From positions 1,054,001 through 1,118,000 of the forward strand of contig NZ_CP015992.1 in NCBI RefSeq assembly GCF_001708505.1: a stretch of DNA of 64,000 nucleotides, given 5' to 3'. Both the position numbers and the translations under genes were made by a program. Below the pieces are notes generated by a model. The model did not search any database. It was not told where the DNA came from and saw nothing but the letters and a program-made list of their open reading frames with translations. Below, in pieces: positions 51,589 through 60,584 of this stretch; position 1 is the stretch's first letter, and each line of letters opens with the position of its first letter. Origin of the DNA: Pseudomonas sp. TCU-HL1 (GTDB lineage Bacteria; Pseudomonadota; Gammaproteobacteria; Pseudomonadales; Pseudomonadaceae).

Positions 51589-52425
51589 ATGTATTTTCTG
51601 GTGTTGTTGATGGTGCTCTGGATCGAGAAGTTTTCGGCCTGGCGTCGGCATATCCAGCAGGATGGATTCTGGCTGCGCGAGCTGGCCAAGGCTGAAGCCA
51701 ACCCGCGCCTGGCGGGGAGCCCATCGCTGATCCTGGCGTTGCTGGTGCTGTTGCCCCTGGCGGTACTGGCGCTGCTCCTGCTGGTGCTGGAGCCGGTGGC
51801 TTACGGCTGGTTGGCGCTGCCGGTGCATTTGCTGGTGATCATCTACAGCCTTGGCCGTGGCGATGTGCTGGCCGACCTCGGCCCATTCCGCGATGCCTGG
51901 CGACGTGGCGACACGCAAGGTGCCTACCATGTCGCCGAGCGCGACCTAGGCCTGGAGGCGGAGGAGGGCGCGGATCTCCTGAATCAGGTGCAGGGCTACC
52001 AGTTGTGGCAGGCGTATGAGGGCTTCTTTGCGGTGATTTTCTGGTACGCCCTGTTGGGCCCGGTGGCAGCCCTGGCGTATCGGCTGCTGGCCCTGGCTTC
52101 CGAGGGTGCTGGCACGCCGGCGCTGCGTGAGCGTGCGGGCATGATTCGCCATGCCTTCGACTGGCTACCGGTTCGGGTCCTCGCGGCCAGCTTCTCGCTG
52201 GTGGGCAACTTCGTCGGCGTCAGTCGCGTGCTGCTGCACGAGCTGCTGAACTGGGAAATACCGGCGCACCGCTATATCGAATTGGCCGGCCGCGCTGCCG
52301 CTGAACTGCCGGAGCCGGCCACTGGCGATGCCGGTGTGGCAACCCTGGACGCGCTCTGGCAGTTGCTGGTCCGCGCTGCGGTGCTCTGGTACGCCGGCTT
52401 CGCCGTCTGGACGCTGCTGTTCTGA
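51589..52425 (+). CDS. ampE: Inner-membrane protein AmpE
   Basis: AmpE is a polytopic membrane protein encoded with AmpD; its exact role in beta-lactamase regulation is unclear. The 278-residue protein starts MYFLVLLMVLWIEKFSAWR and has four or five membrane helices (ILALLVLLPLAVLALLLLVLE, FFAVIFWYALLGPVAALAYRLL, LVRAAVLWYAGFAVWTLLF). The conserved YHVAERDLGLEAEEGADLL region is present. It is co-transcribed with ampD. A GC-rich hairpin (CCGCCCGG/CCGGGCGG at 52441-52464) follows and may terminate the operon. Confidence 0.92.
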   Translation: MYFLVLLMVLWIEKFSAWRRHIQQDGFWLRELAKAEANPRLAGSPSLILALLVLLPLAVLALLLLVLEPVAYGWLALPVHLLVIIYSLGRGDVLADLGPFRDAWRRGDTQGAYHVAERDLGLEAEEGADLLNQVQGYQLWQAYEGFFAVIFWYALLGPVAALAYRLLALASEGAGTPALRERAGMIRHAFDWLPVRVLAASFSLVGNFVGVSRVLLHELLNWEIPAHRYIELAGRAAAELPEPATGDAGVATLDALWQLLVRAAVLWYAGFAVWTLLF

Positions 52426-52670
52426 AACCCGCTCCATCGCCCGCCCGGTGCAGCTGCCGGGCGGGTCCTGCCTTGCTTAACCTTTAGTTACAGAAACTCC
52501 TGCCGATATCGGGTACACAGATGAGCGCGCCAGAAAAGTCTGAATTTGCTCACAGAAGCATCTGACTGAGTAAGACGGCCGCCTTGCAGCGTCGGGATGC
52601 TGCAAGGCTTGGCGGGTCACCCGTCGCCCAGAGCGCGTCCATAACAATAAATGAGAACAGGAGACGTCTC

Positions 52671-54701
52671 GTGAAGACCCTGTTGTATCCTGCCATCGCC
52701 CTGATGAATCGGCTCAGCTTCGGCATGAAGTTCAGTCTGATCAGTGTTCTGTTCTTCCTGCCGATGTTGATCACCAACTTCTATCTGGTGCGCGACTCCT
52801 ACCGACAATTCGTCAGCACGCGCGCGGAGCTGGAGAGCCTCGACCTCCTGGGCGCCAGCCTCACGGTGCGGCGCAACCTGGAAAGCCTCAACGATATGGT
52901 GCTGATCAACTCGATGATCGGCCAGTCGGGTCAGGCCGGTGATCTGGAGAAGCGCATCGCCAGTCTCGAGCAAGAGCTGCTGGCCACGCTCCAGGGCCTG
53001 GAGCCGGTCGTGTCCGAGCCCGGACAGGTGGAGTCCTTCAAGACCAAGCGCGACGAGCTGCTGACTGCCCTGCAGGCCGCCAAGGGCGAGACCTCGCTGC
53101 AGAGCAAGAGCGCGATGATCGAGAAACTGCTCGGTAACGCCCAGGTCTTCATCAAGTTCGTCGCTGGCCAGGCCGGCCTCAGCCAGGACGATCAGGCCGA
53201 TGTCCGGCAGATCACCGAACTGGTCACCTCGGCCACGCCGCAGGTGACCATGGCTCTGGGCAAGGGGCGCGCCACCGGTGCCTACTCGCTGGGACAGGGT
53301 TTCCTCAACTCGGCCGCGAGCACCAAGCTGGACGACCTGCTGCTGGACCTGGACAAGCTCAATGCGGAATACGGCCTGAAGATCGCCGATGCCCTCGACG
53401 GCAGCCCACGCGCCCAGCAGGCGCTGGGTGGCCTGACCGCCGCCAGCCGCGACACTATCAAGCAGAGTGCCACGCTGTTCGAGGATCAGGTCATCATGGC
53501 CGACACCCTCACTACGCCCTGGCAACAGTTCTACGACCGGGTAAGCGCCTCGCTGGACAAGACCTATCAGCTCAACGACGGCTCCCTGGCCTTCCTCAAG
53601 GCCGAACTGGAAAGCCGCCTGGCCGGCAAGCGCGTGCAAACCGTGCTGTTGGTCGTGGCGCTGCTGGTCGTGTTCATCGCCATCGTCTACCTCTACAGCG
53701 GCTTCTACGTGTCGACCCGTACGACGCTGAAGAGCCTGGGCAAAGTGATGGATCAGGTCGCCGCAGGCGACATGACGGTGAACTTCCGCGCGGAAAGTCG
53801 CGACGAGCTGGGTGAGTTGGGCCAGGTGTTCAACGGCACCGTGGAGAAGATCCATGACCTGATCGAGCGGGTCGGCCACACCGTTGCAGAAGTGGAGCGC
53901 CAGGCCGGTCGCGTGGAGCAGGTATCCGGTGAGAGCAATCAGGCGGTCGCCGGGCAGCGCAGCCAGATCGAGCAAGTGGCCACGGCCATGAACCAGATGT
54001 CCGCGACTGCCCAGGAAGTGGCGCGCAGTGCCGCCGCCGCCGTGGACAGTGCGCAGAGTGTGAATCAGGAAACCGTCAGTGGCCGTGCGCTGGTGGAGTC
54101 GCAGTTGGGCAGCATCGAGCGCCTGGCCAGCGAGATCGACCAGTCGGTGACGGTGATCAATCAGCTGGCGGCTGACAGTGCATCCATCAGCCGCGTGCTG
54201 GAAGTGATCAAGGGCATTGCCGAGCAGACCAACCTGCTGGCGCTGAACGCCGCTATCGAAGCCGCCCGTGCCGGCGAGCAGGGCCGTGGCTTCGCCGTAG
54301 TGGCCGATGAGGTGCGTACGCTGGCCAAGCGCACTCAGCAGTCCACCGAAGAAATCGAGCAGATGATCGTCAAGCTGCAAGGCGGTGTCGGCGCGGCGGT
54401 GAAAGCGATGAACACCAGCCACCAGATGGCCGACGGCACGGTCGGCCAATCCGGCAAGGTGCAGGCCGCGCTGGAGAACATCCTGGGCGCGGTGGGCATG
54501 ATCGTCGACCAGAACCAGCAGATTGCCGCCGCGGCGGAACAACAGACTGCGGTGGCACATGACATCGACCAGAACATTGTCGAGATCAACCATGCCGGCG
54601 AGCGCACCGCCGAAGGTGCGAGCCAGACCGAACGGGCCAGCCGGGAGCTGTCCGGCCAGGTGGCGCAGCTCAAACAGTTGATCGGCGCGTTCCGCGTCTG
54701 A
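52671..54701 (+). CDS. Methyl-accepting chemotaxis protein
   Basis: A 676-residue transmembrane chemoreceptor. A GTG at 52671 with GGAG seven bases upstream is used as the start. The first membrane helix is near residues 24-40 (FSLISVLFFLPMLITNF). A helical periplasmic sensor of about 280 residues follows, then the second helix (VLLVVALLVVFIAIVYLY) and HAMP. The signalling domain has the canonical tip NLLALNAAIEAARAGEQGRG. Methylation-type Glu/Gln pairs are present. No C-terminal CheR pentapeptide (it ends IGAFRV). Position matches PA4520. The ligand is unknown. Confidence 0.93.
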   Translation: MKTLLYPAIALMNRLSFGMKFSLISVLFFLPMLITNFYLVRDSYRQFVSTRAELESLDLLGASLTVRRNLESLNDMVLINSMIGQSGQAGDLEKRIASLEQELLATLQGLEPVVSEPGQVESFKTKRDELLTALQAAKGETSLQSKSAMIEKLLGNAQVFIKFVAGQAGLSQDDQADVRQITELVTSATPQVTMALGKGRATGAYSLGQGFLNSAASTKLDDLLLDLDKLNAEYGLKIADALDGSPRAQQALGGLTAASRDTIKQSATLFEDQVIMADTLTTPWQQFYDRVSASLDKTYQLNDGSLAFLKAELESRLAGKRVQTVLLVVALLVVFIAIVYLYSGFYVSTRTTLKSLGKVMDQVAAGDMTVNFRAESRDELGELGQVFNGTVEKIHDLIERVGHTVAEVERQAGRVEQVSGESNQAVAGQRSQIEQVATAMNQMSATAQEVARSAAAAVDSAQSVNQETVSGRALVESQLGSIERLASEIDQSVTVINQLAADSASISRVLEVIKGIAEQTNLLALNAAIEAARAGEQGRGFAVVADEVRTLAKRTQQSTEEIEQMIVKLQGGVGAAVKAMNTSHQMADGTVGQSGKVQAALENILGAVGMIVDQNQQIAAAAEQQTAVAHDIDQNIVEINHAGERTAEGASQTERASRELSGQVAQLKQLIGAFRV

Positions 54702-54914
54702 CGTCCGAAGGCGCCTGCGTAGCGTGGACATCGCTTTTCATGTCCACCAGGCGGGGCCCGGTTTGAGCGCCGATGGTGGATGGAAAAAGCGCCATCCACC
54801 CTAGAGCCGAGCCCAGTTTCGTAGCCCGGATGAAATCCGGGGAGAAGTTCAGCCACCGCTCCCGAATTTCATCCGGGCTACGATTTGCCAGTTCCTACAA
54901 AGCAATATTCGCCC
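54702..54914. repeat. Two kinds of dispersed hairpins between chemoreceptor and tatD
   Basis: GTGGACAT/ATGTCCAC and GGTGGATGG/CCATCCACC (54719-54802) are the same two-hairpin unit as the IS110 target at 27370-27446. CGTAGCCCGGATGAAAT and its inverted copy ATTTCATCCGGGCTACG (54820-54882) form a large palindromic unit, also recognisable near 21640. No gene. Confidence 0.7.
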
Positions 54915-55697
54915 CTATAAGTTCTTCCAGCCGAACACCTCGCAGGTATTGCGCGTGCTGGCCTCGGCCAGTGCCTCGGGGGTGACGCCGCGAATCTCCG
55001 CGAGGGCTGCGCAGATATCCGGGAGGAACTCCGGGCTGTTGCGCCCGTAAGGGTGCATGGCGGGCGCCATGTCCGGCGAGTCGGTTTCCAGCACGATGTC
55101 TTCCAGCGGCAACTGCGCCACGACCTTGCGCAGGCGGTTGGCCTGAGGCCAGGTGGGGGCGCCGCCGAGGCCGAGGCGAAAACCCAGCTTGCGGTATTCC
55201 TTCGCGTCTTCAACGCTGCCGGCAAAGGCGTGGACGATTCCCGCCCGCTTGAGGCGGAAGCGCTTCAGGGTGGCGATCACCACCGCATGGCTGCGCCGCA
55301 CATGCAACAGCACCGGGAGTTCGAATTCCGCCGCCAGGGCCAGTTGCGCGTCGAACAGGTGCTGCTGCGCGTCGCGGTCCAGTTCGGGGAGGAAGTAGTC
55401 CAGGCCGATCTCGCCCACTGCACAGAGCTTGGGGTGCCCGGCGTGGCGTTCCAGCAGCTGGCGCAGCTCCGCCACGTGCTCATTGCGGTGTTGCGCCAGA
55501 TAGACCGGATGCAAGCCAAAGGCGGTGCAGAAGTCCTCCTCGGCGTTGGCCAGGTCCCAGATCCGTTGCCAGTTCTCGCGAAAGACCCCCAGCAGCACCT
55601 GACGCCGTACGCCCAGGGCACGGCAGCGCGCCAGTACGGCGCTGCGGTCGGCGTCGAAGTCGGGGAAGTCGAGGTGGTTGTGGGTATCGATCAGCAT
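54915..55697 (-). CDS. tatD: TatD-family metal-dependent hydrolase/deoxyribonuclease
   Basis: A 260-residue TatD-type TIM-barrel enzyme, usually a 3'-5' exonuclease or D-aminoacyl/DNA hydrolase. Metal ligands are seen in DTHNHLDF (H6, H8), VGEIGLDYF (Glu), VLLHVRRSH, GIVHAFAGS and ETDSPDMAP. The ATG at 55697 begins the family sequence; the frame is open for a further 965 codons upstream, but that part is antisense to the ABC cassette and not coding. The exact TatD subfamily was not resolved. Confidence 0.88.
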   Translation of the reverse strand: MLIDTHNHLDFPDFDADRSAVLARCRALGVRRQVLLGVFRENWQRIWDLANAEEDFCTAFGLHPVYLAQHRNEHVAELRQLLERHAGHPKLCAVGEIGLDYFLPELDRDAQQHLFDAQLALAAEFELPVLLHVRRSHAVVIATLKRFRLKRAGIVHAFAGSVEDAKEYRKLGFRLGLGGAPTWPQANRLRKVVAQLPLEDIVLETDSPDMAPAMHPYGRNSPEFLPDICAALAEIRGVTPEALAEASTRNTCEVFGWKNL

Positions 55698-55819
55698 GGC
55701 GCCAGCATATACCGGTCGCGCCGGTCCGGCATGCGCATCCTTGGGGAATTCGGGCGGTTTTTCCGAGTGCATCCGCTCTGCCTCGGGGCATTGCGCTGGG
55801 CTGTGAGAATCGGCTGAAA

Positions 55820-55850
55820 AAACGCTATTGAACACTCGTTCATGCTCGGC
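55820..55850 (+). promoter_or_regulatory. Candidate TetR/BetI operator upstream of the transporter cassette
   Basis: A perfect inverted repeat TGAAC-ACTC-GTTCA at 55829-55842, 84 bases before the fused aminotransferase gene. It resembles the ATTGAAC/GTTCAAT operators of BetI-like repressors, and a BetI-like gene closes the cassette at 60585. The link is inference. Confidence 0.5.
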
Positions 55851-55925
55851 TATGTTTGGGCCCACTTGCCGGTTCGCCGATGCAGTGGCGTGACCCGGAT
55901 TCCACCATTTCAATGGGGCTCGAAC

Positions 55926-57929
55926 ATGCGTTTTGCTTCGCTTGTGGAGAGGATGGCTGGGCCAGGCACAGCAGCCTGGGATATTCACTACGCGGCTATC
56001 GCCGCCCAACGTGCCGGCGAGGACGTGATCGTCCTCAGCATTGGCGATCCGGATTTCGCCACCCCCGAACCCATCACCAACGCCGCCATCGAAGCCCTGC
56101 AGGCCGGTGACACGCATTACTGTGACGTCGCCGGCCGTCCCGAGCTGCGCCAGGCCATTGCCGATCTGCACGGGCGACTGACCGGCCAGCCGGTGTCGGC
56201 GGACTGCGCCATCCTCGTCGCGGGCGCCCAGAATGGCCTCTATGCGGCGGCCATGTGCCTGCTGGAAGCGGGCGACGAAGTCATCGTCTTCGATCCGGTC
56301 TACGTGACCTACGAAGCCACCCTGAAAGCCACCGGCGCTACGCTGGTGCGCGTGCCCTGTCCGGCCGAGGGTGGCTTCCGGCCTGACCTCGCGGCCCTGC
56401 GCGGGGCCATCAGCGAACGTACCCGGGCCATCTTCTTCGCCAACCCGAACAACCCTACGGGCGTCGTGCTGACGGCCGAGGAGATGCAGGCCATCGCCGA
56501 ACTGGCGCGGCAGCATGACCTGTGGGTGGTCGTGGACGAGGTCTACGAGAGCCTGGCTTTCGAACAGCCGCACCGCTACTTCGCCACGTTGCCGGGCATG
56601 CGCGAGCGCACGGTGAGCATCGGCAGCCTGTCCAAGTCCCACGCCATGACGGGCTGGCGCACAGGCTGGGTCATCGCCAGCCCCGAGTTGGTGGCCCATA
56701 TCGAAAACCTTGCGCTGAACGTCCTCTACGGCTTGCCGGGATTCGTCCAGGAGGCGGCGTTGGCCGCAGTGCGCGCCTATGACTCGGTCACCCGCGAAAT
56801 GCGCGCGGTATATCAGCGGCGCCGCGACCTGGTGGTCAACGCGCTGGAAGGCTGCGCCCTGCTCAAGGTGCTGAAGCCCGAGGCGGGGATGTTCGTCCTG
56901 CTGGACGTACGGGCCAGCGGCCTCAGCTCCCTGGATTTCGCCTGGCAACTGTTCCGCGAAACCGGCGTGTCGGTGCTCGATGCTGCCGCCTTCGGCCCCG
57001 CCGCTGAGGGGTTCGTACGCCTCTCCTACAGCCTGGGCGAAGAGCAGCTGGCTGAAGCCTGCGTGCGCATTCGTCGCTTCGCCGCCACCTTGAAACCGGT
57101 GTCGATCATCGAGGTGCGTTCGACAGTCGTGGTCGATTCCACGGCCTTGAAGGCGGAGCGGCCGAAGATGGTCGAGGTGGATTCCATCCACAAGCGTTTC
57201 GGCCAGTTCGAGGTGCTCAAGGGTGTTTCGCTGACCGCCGAGGAAGGCGGTGTGGTTTCCCTGATCGGCGCCAGTGGCTCTGGCAAGAGCACCCTGCTGC
57301 GTTGCATCAACATGCTGGAGATACCCAACCAGGGCACGGTCACGGTCGATGGCGAAAGCATTCGCCTCACCACCGACCGGATTGGCGAGCCGATGGTGGC
57401 TGACCAGAAGCAACTGACGCGAATCCGCTCGCGGCTCGGCATGGTGTTCCAGAGCTTCAACCTCTGGCCTCACCGCACCGTGCTGGAAAACCTGATCGAG
57501 GCGCCGATCCAGGTGCTGCGCGAAAGCCGTGCCGAGGCGGTCGAGCGGGCCGAGGCGCTGTTGGACCGGGTGGGGCTCGCGGCCAAACGCCACGAGTATC
57601 CGTCGTTCCTCTCGGGCGGCCAGCAACAGCGTGTGGCGATTGCCCGCGCCCTGGCAGTGGAGCCCAAGGTCATGCTGTTCGACGAGCCCACCTCGGCGCT
57701 TGACCCCGAACTGGTCGGTGAGGTGCTGCGGGTAATCCGGTCGCTGGCCGAGGAAGGCCGCACCATGATCCTGGTGACTCATGAAATGGCCTTCGCCCGC
57801 GACGTTTCCAGCCATGTCGCCTTCCTCCATCAGGGGCGAATCGAAGAAGAAGGGCCTCCCCAGGAGGTCTTCCTGCGGCCGCATAGCGAGCGCTGCCGGC
57901 AGTTCGTCACCGCTCACCAGAATCGATGA
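55926..57929 (+). CDS. Fusion: class I aminotransferase + amino-acid ABC transporter ATPase
   Basis: One uninterrupted 667-residue frame. Residues 1-385 are a fold-type I PLP aminotransferase: SIGDPDFATPEP, GAQNGLYAAAMCLLEAGDEV, NPNNPTGVVL and the PLP lysine K237 in SLSKSHAMTGWRTGW. After a linker (about 386-415), residues 416-667 are a complete polar-amino-acid ABC ATPase with Walker A GASGSGKST near 447, Q-loop FQSFNLWPHRT, signature LSGGQQQRVA near 562, Walker B MLFDEPTSALDPE and H-loop VTHEMAFA. The ATG at 55926 begins the first domain. A binding protein and two permeases follow, so transport and transamination of one substrate are probably joined. No frameshift or internal ribosome site is evident. 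Confidence 0.88.
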   Translation: MRFASLVERMAGPGTAAWDIHYAAIAAQRAGEDVIVLSIGDPDFATPEPITNAAIEALQAGDTHYCDVAGRPELRQAIADLHGRLTGQPVSADCAILVAGAQNGLYAAAMCLLEAGDEVIVFDPVYVTYEATLKATGATLVRVPCPAEGGFRPDLAALRGAISERTRAIFFANPNNPTGVVLTAEEMQAIAELARQHDLWVVVDEVYESLAFEQPHRYFATLPGMRERTVSIGSLSKSHAMTGWRTGWVIASPELVAHIENLALNVLYGLPGFVQEAALAAVRAYDSVTREMRAVYQRRRDLVVNALEGCALLKVLKPEAGMFVLLDVRASGLSSLDFAWQLFRETGVSVLDAAAFGPAAEGFVRLSYSLGEEQLAEACVRIRRFAATLKPVSIIEVRSTVVVDSTALKAERPKMVEVDSIHKRFGQFEVLKGVSLTAEEGGVVSLIGASGSGKSTLLRCINMLEIPNQGTVTVDGESIRLTTDRIGEPMVADQKQLTRIRSRLGMVFQSFNLWPHRTVLENLIEAPIQVLRESRAEAVERAEALLDRVGLAAKRHEYPSFLSGGQQQRVAIARALAVEPKVMLFDEPTSALDPELVGEVLRVIRSLAEEGRTMILVTHEMAFARDVSSHVAFLHQGRIEEEGPPQEVFLRPHSERCRQFVTAHQNR

Positions 57930-58001
57930 CAGTGGCCGCCACTGGCGGCCGCCTCGATACGCTCGAATCACAACAAAACCAAGCAGGGCAAGGGGATCAC
58001 G

Positions 58002-58787
58002 ATGAAGAAATCTGGACTGGCAGGTTGGATGGCTGGCGCGGCAATGCTCGTCGCCGGGATTGCGGGCGCGCAGGCCGAGCCCATCCGGTTCGCGCTGGCG
58101 GCGGAACCCTATCCGCCCTTTTCGGTGAGGCACCCGGATGGCCAGTGGACCGGCTTCGAGCCGGACCTGATCCGCAAGCTGTGCGCCGACATGCAGGCTG
58201 AGTGCGTGATCGAAGAGGTGGCCTGGGACGGCATCATCCCCGCGCTGCTGGCGAAGAAGGTCGATGTGATCTTCAACTCCATGTCCATCACCGAGGAGCG
58301 CGAGAAGCAGATTGCCTTCAGTCGTCCGTACTACAACTCCCCGACCGTGATCGTCGCGCCGCAGGCCCTGGAGGTGAATGCGACGCCCGAATCCATGAAG
58401 GGCAAGGCGATTGGCGTGCAGATTTCCACCAACAACTCCAGCTACGTGAAGAAGTTCTACGAGGGTGTGGCCGACGTCCGCTACTACGACACCCAGGACT
58501 CGGTGAACGCCGACCTCACGGCCGGACGCATCGACCTGATGCTGGCAGACGGCCTGGGCGTGGCCGACTTCGTCAAATCCGCCGATGCCCACGCCGCCAG
58601 CCTAGTGGTGAAGGGCGAGGTGCCCCATGACGCGGTGCTCGGACGCGGCATGGGAGCCGGCGTGCGCAAGGAGGATCAGGCACTCAGGGCCCGTCTCGAC
58701 GACGCCATCGGCAAGCTCCTGGCCAGCGAGGACTACAAGACCATCTCCGCCCGCTACTTCGACGTGAGCGTCGCGCCGAAAGAATGA
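58002..58787 (+). CDS. Periplasmic amino-acid-binding protein of the ABC cassette
   Basis: A 261-residue family 3 solute-binding protein. The signal peptide is residues 1-26 (ending GAQAE). PIRFALAAEPYPPFSV, GFEPDLIRKLCADM, WDGIIPALLAKKVDVIFNSMSITEEREKQIAFSRPYY and the closing ISARYFDVSV match the His/Arg/Lys and opine-binding group. Lys- and Asp-containing positions suggest a cationic or zwitterionic amino acid, but the ligand is not predictable. It is 72 bases after the fused ATPase gene. Confidence 0.88.
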   Translation: MKKSGLAGWMAGAAMLVAGIAGAQAEPIRFALAAEPYPPFSVRHPDGQWTGFEPDLIRKLCADMQAECVIEEVAWDGIIPALLAKKVDVIFNSMSITEEREKQIAFSRPYYNSPTVIVAPQALEVNATPESMKGKAIGVQISTNNSSYVKKFYEGVADVRYYDTQDSVNADLTAGRIDLMLADGLGVADFVKSADAHAASLVVKGEVPHDAVLGRGMGAGVRKEDQALRARLDDAIGKLLASEDYKTISARYFDVSVAPKE

Positions 58788-58794
58788 CCCGCGT

Positions 58795-58820
58795 GGCCGC
58801 CCCGGGCTACCGGGGCGGCC
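58795..58820 (+). other. Intercistronic hairpin in the ABC operon
   Basis: Perfect 11-bp stem GGCCGCCCCGG/CCGGGGCGGCC with loop GCTA, eight bases after the binding-protein stop. Such hairpins stabilise the upstream message so that binding protein is made in excess over the permeases; there is no T-run. Confidence 0.75.
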
Positions 58821-58848
58821 GGTTTCTGCTTCGCGTCGAGGTGTCTTG

Positions 58849-59559
58849 ATGTCGTCTTACTTCGATCTGGTCGGCTTCGGCCCCCAGGGCTGGGGCTCAG
58901 CCCTGCTCAAGGGCTTGTGGGTCACCCTGGAAATCTCCGTTGGCGCCTTCCTGGTCGGGATTCTGATCGGGCTCTGTGTTGCCGTCGCCAAACTCAACGG
59001 CCCGCGTCCGCTGGCCAAGCTGATGCGCGGATACACGACCCTGTGCCGCGCCGTGCCCGAGCTGCTCCTGATCCTGCTGCTGTTCTACGCCGGTTCCATG
59101 GGGATCAACGAGGTGGTGAGCTGGCTGGGCTACGGCCAGGTCAAGCTCAACGGTACCCTGGTGGCCATCCTGGTGCTGGGACTGGTGCAGGGCGCCTATG
59201 CCTCGGAGATCTTCCGGGGGGCGATCCAGGCCATTCCCCATGGCCAGATCGAAGCCGCGCGCGCCTTCGGCATGAGCGGTTCGAGCCTGTTCCGCCGGGT
59301 GACGCTGCCGGCGATGGCGCCCAACGCCCTGGCGGGGATGGCCAACCTCTGGGTCAATCTGATCAAGGACAGTGCGCTGATCAGCGTAGTGGGAACCAGC
59401 GAGCTGCTGTTCACCGCCAAGCAGGCTGCGGGCTCCACGCGCCAGTACCTGGTGTTCTATCTCACCGCGGCGGCGTTCTACTACGTGCTGACGCTGCTTT
59501 CCAATCTGTTGTCCGGCTGGCTCGAGCGACGCTTCCGTCGCTGGATGCCCGCGGTGTGA
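58849..59559 (+). CDS. Amino-acid ABC transporter permease 1
   Basis: A 236-residue HisM/HisQ-type permease with five or six helices. The cytoplasmic EAA loop is QIEAARAFGMSGSSLFRRVTLPAMAPNAL. The N-terminal GLWVTLEISVGAFLVGILIGLCVA is the HEAT-like His/Glu/Gln permease start. The ATG at 58849 with GAGGTG upstream is preferred to a TTG three bases earlier. It is 13 bases before permease 2. Confidence 0.9.
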   Translation: MSSYFDLVGFGPQGWGSALLKGLWVTLEISVGAFLVGILIGLCVAVAKLNGPRPLAKLMRGYTTLCRAVPELLLILLLFYAGSMGINEVVSWLGYGQVKLNGTLVAILVLGLVQGAYASEIFRGAIQAIPHGQIEAARAFGMSGSSLFRRVTLPAMAPNALAGMANLWVNLIKDSALISVVGTSELLFTAKQAAGSTRQYLVFYLTAAAFYYVLTLLSNLLSGWLERRFRRWMPAV

Positions 59560-59572
59560 GGAGGTGTTTCCG

Positions 59573-60268
59573 ATGAACCTGAGCTGGATCGCCGACTACG
59601 CCCACCTGCTGCTCGACGGGCTGGGTACCACCTTGCTGCTCTTGCTGATCTCCGCCGTGCTGGGCTTCGTCCTGGCGCTGGGGGTGGCGCTGGCGCGAAT
59701 GTCGCGCAACCCGCTGATCTCCAAGCTTGCGCTGGCCTACACCAGCGTGATTCGCGGTACGCCGCTGCTGGTGCAGATCTACATCTTCTACTACGGCGTG
59801 GGCAGCCTGTTCGCCCAGTTCCCGCTGATTCGCGGCAGCTTCCTCTGGCCCTACCTGCGTGATGGCTTCTGGTACATCGTGCTGGCGCTGGTGCTTTCGG
59901 TCGGCGCTTATGTGGGCGAGGTGATCCGCGGCGGCATGAAGTCGGTGCCGCGCGGTGAGCTGGAAGCCGCCGCGGCCTTCGGCATGCATCGTCGGCTGGT
60001 GCTGGTGCGGGTCTGGCTGCCTCGGGCGATCCGCCTGCTGCTGCCGACCCTGGCTGGGGAGATGGTGCTGTTGCTGAAGTCCACCGCGTTGGCCTCCACC
60101 GTGGCGGTGGTGGACCTCCTGGGTGCGGCCAACGTGGTGCGTGCCCAGACCTTCCAGATCTACCAGCCGTTGCTGCTGGTCGCGGGGATCTACATCTGCC
60201 TGACCTTCGTCATCGAGGCAGGGGCCGCGCGGGTGGAGCGGCGAAGCATGTTCCGCCGCGCTGCCTAG
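59573..60268 (+). CDS. Amino-acid ABC transporter permease 2
   Basis: A 231-residue second permease with the same architecture: LLDGLGTTLLLLLISAVLGFVLALGVALARM at the start and the EAA loop ELEAAAAFGMHRRLVLVRVWLPRAIRLLLP. The ATG at 59573 (GGAGGTG upstream) is chosen. It pairs with permease 1 as a heterodimer energised by the fused ATPase. A small hairpin (GCAGACC/GGTCTGC) follows at 60275-60291. Confidence 0.9.
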   Translation: MNLSWIADYAHLLLDGLGTTLLLLLISAVLGFVLALGVALARMSRNPLISKLALAYTSVIRGTPLLVQIYIFYYGVGSLFAQFPLIRGSFLWPYLRDGFWYIVLALVLSVGAYVGEVIRGGMKSVPRGELEAAAAFGMHRRLVLVRVWLPRAIRLLLPTLAGEMVLLLKSTALASTVAVVDLLGAANVVRAQTFQIYQPLLLVAGIYICLTFVIEAGAARVERRSMFRRAA

Positions 60269-60584
60269 CCTGGGGCAGACCTTAGGTCTGCTTCGCGAAT
60301 TCATTTGAACGTGGGAAACCACGTCCTGAGGACGTGGTCATGAGTCACCGGCTCTGCCTGTGACGATTCGAGTCAGCAAACCAGCAGGATGCTGCTGGCC
60401 CCGTAGGGTGCGCCGTGAGACAGACTCGGAGTCACCGCCATCGCCTCGGTGCGCATGGTGCACCCTACTGCTGGGTACTGTGGCGGAGATCAGCTGGGTG
60501 CTGCGTGTGAGGATGGCCCCCTTATAACGTGGTTCTTTACTCGCGATGGGCGGCGCAGCTGGCCCCTGGCGGTTCCGGCTGCCC
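60269..60584. repeat. Intergenic repeats between the ABC operon and its regulator
   Basis: No gene in 316 bases. CCACGTCCT/AGGACGTGG forms a perfect stem near 60321-60339. A BIME-like unit (GTAGGGTGCGC ... GGTGCGCATGGTGCACCCTAC) lies at 60403-60467. A shortened copy of the element at 23142 (CCCCTTATA joined to ACGTGGTTCTTTACTCG) lies at 60517-60544. Confidence 0.6.

Noticed and set aside
52617..54731. 704-codon open frame antisense to the chemoreceptor, and similar long antisense frames at 30929-33226, 47157-49304 and 60816-62873.
   Set aside because: All lie opposite genes with recognised domains; none has a plausible ribosome site or family signature.
55698..58592. A 965-codon open extension upstream of tatD on the minus strand.
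   Set aside because: It is antisense to the aminotransferase-ATPase and binding-protein genes, which have full domain signatures. The extension has no domain-like sequence and results from GC-rich codon bias.
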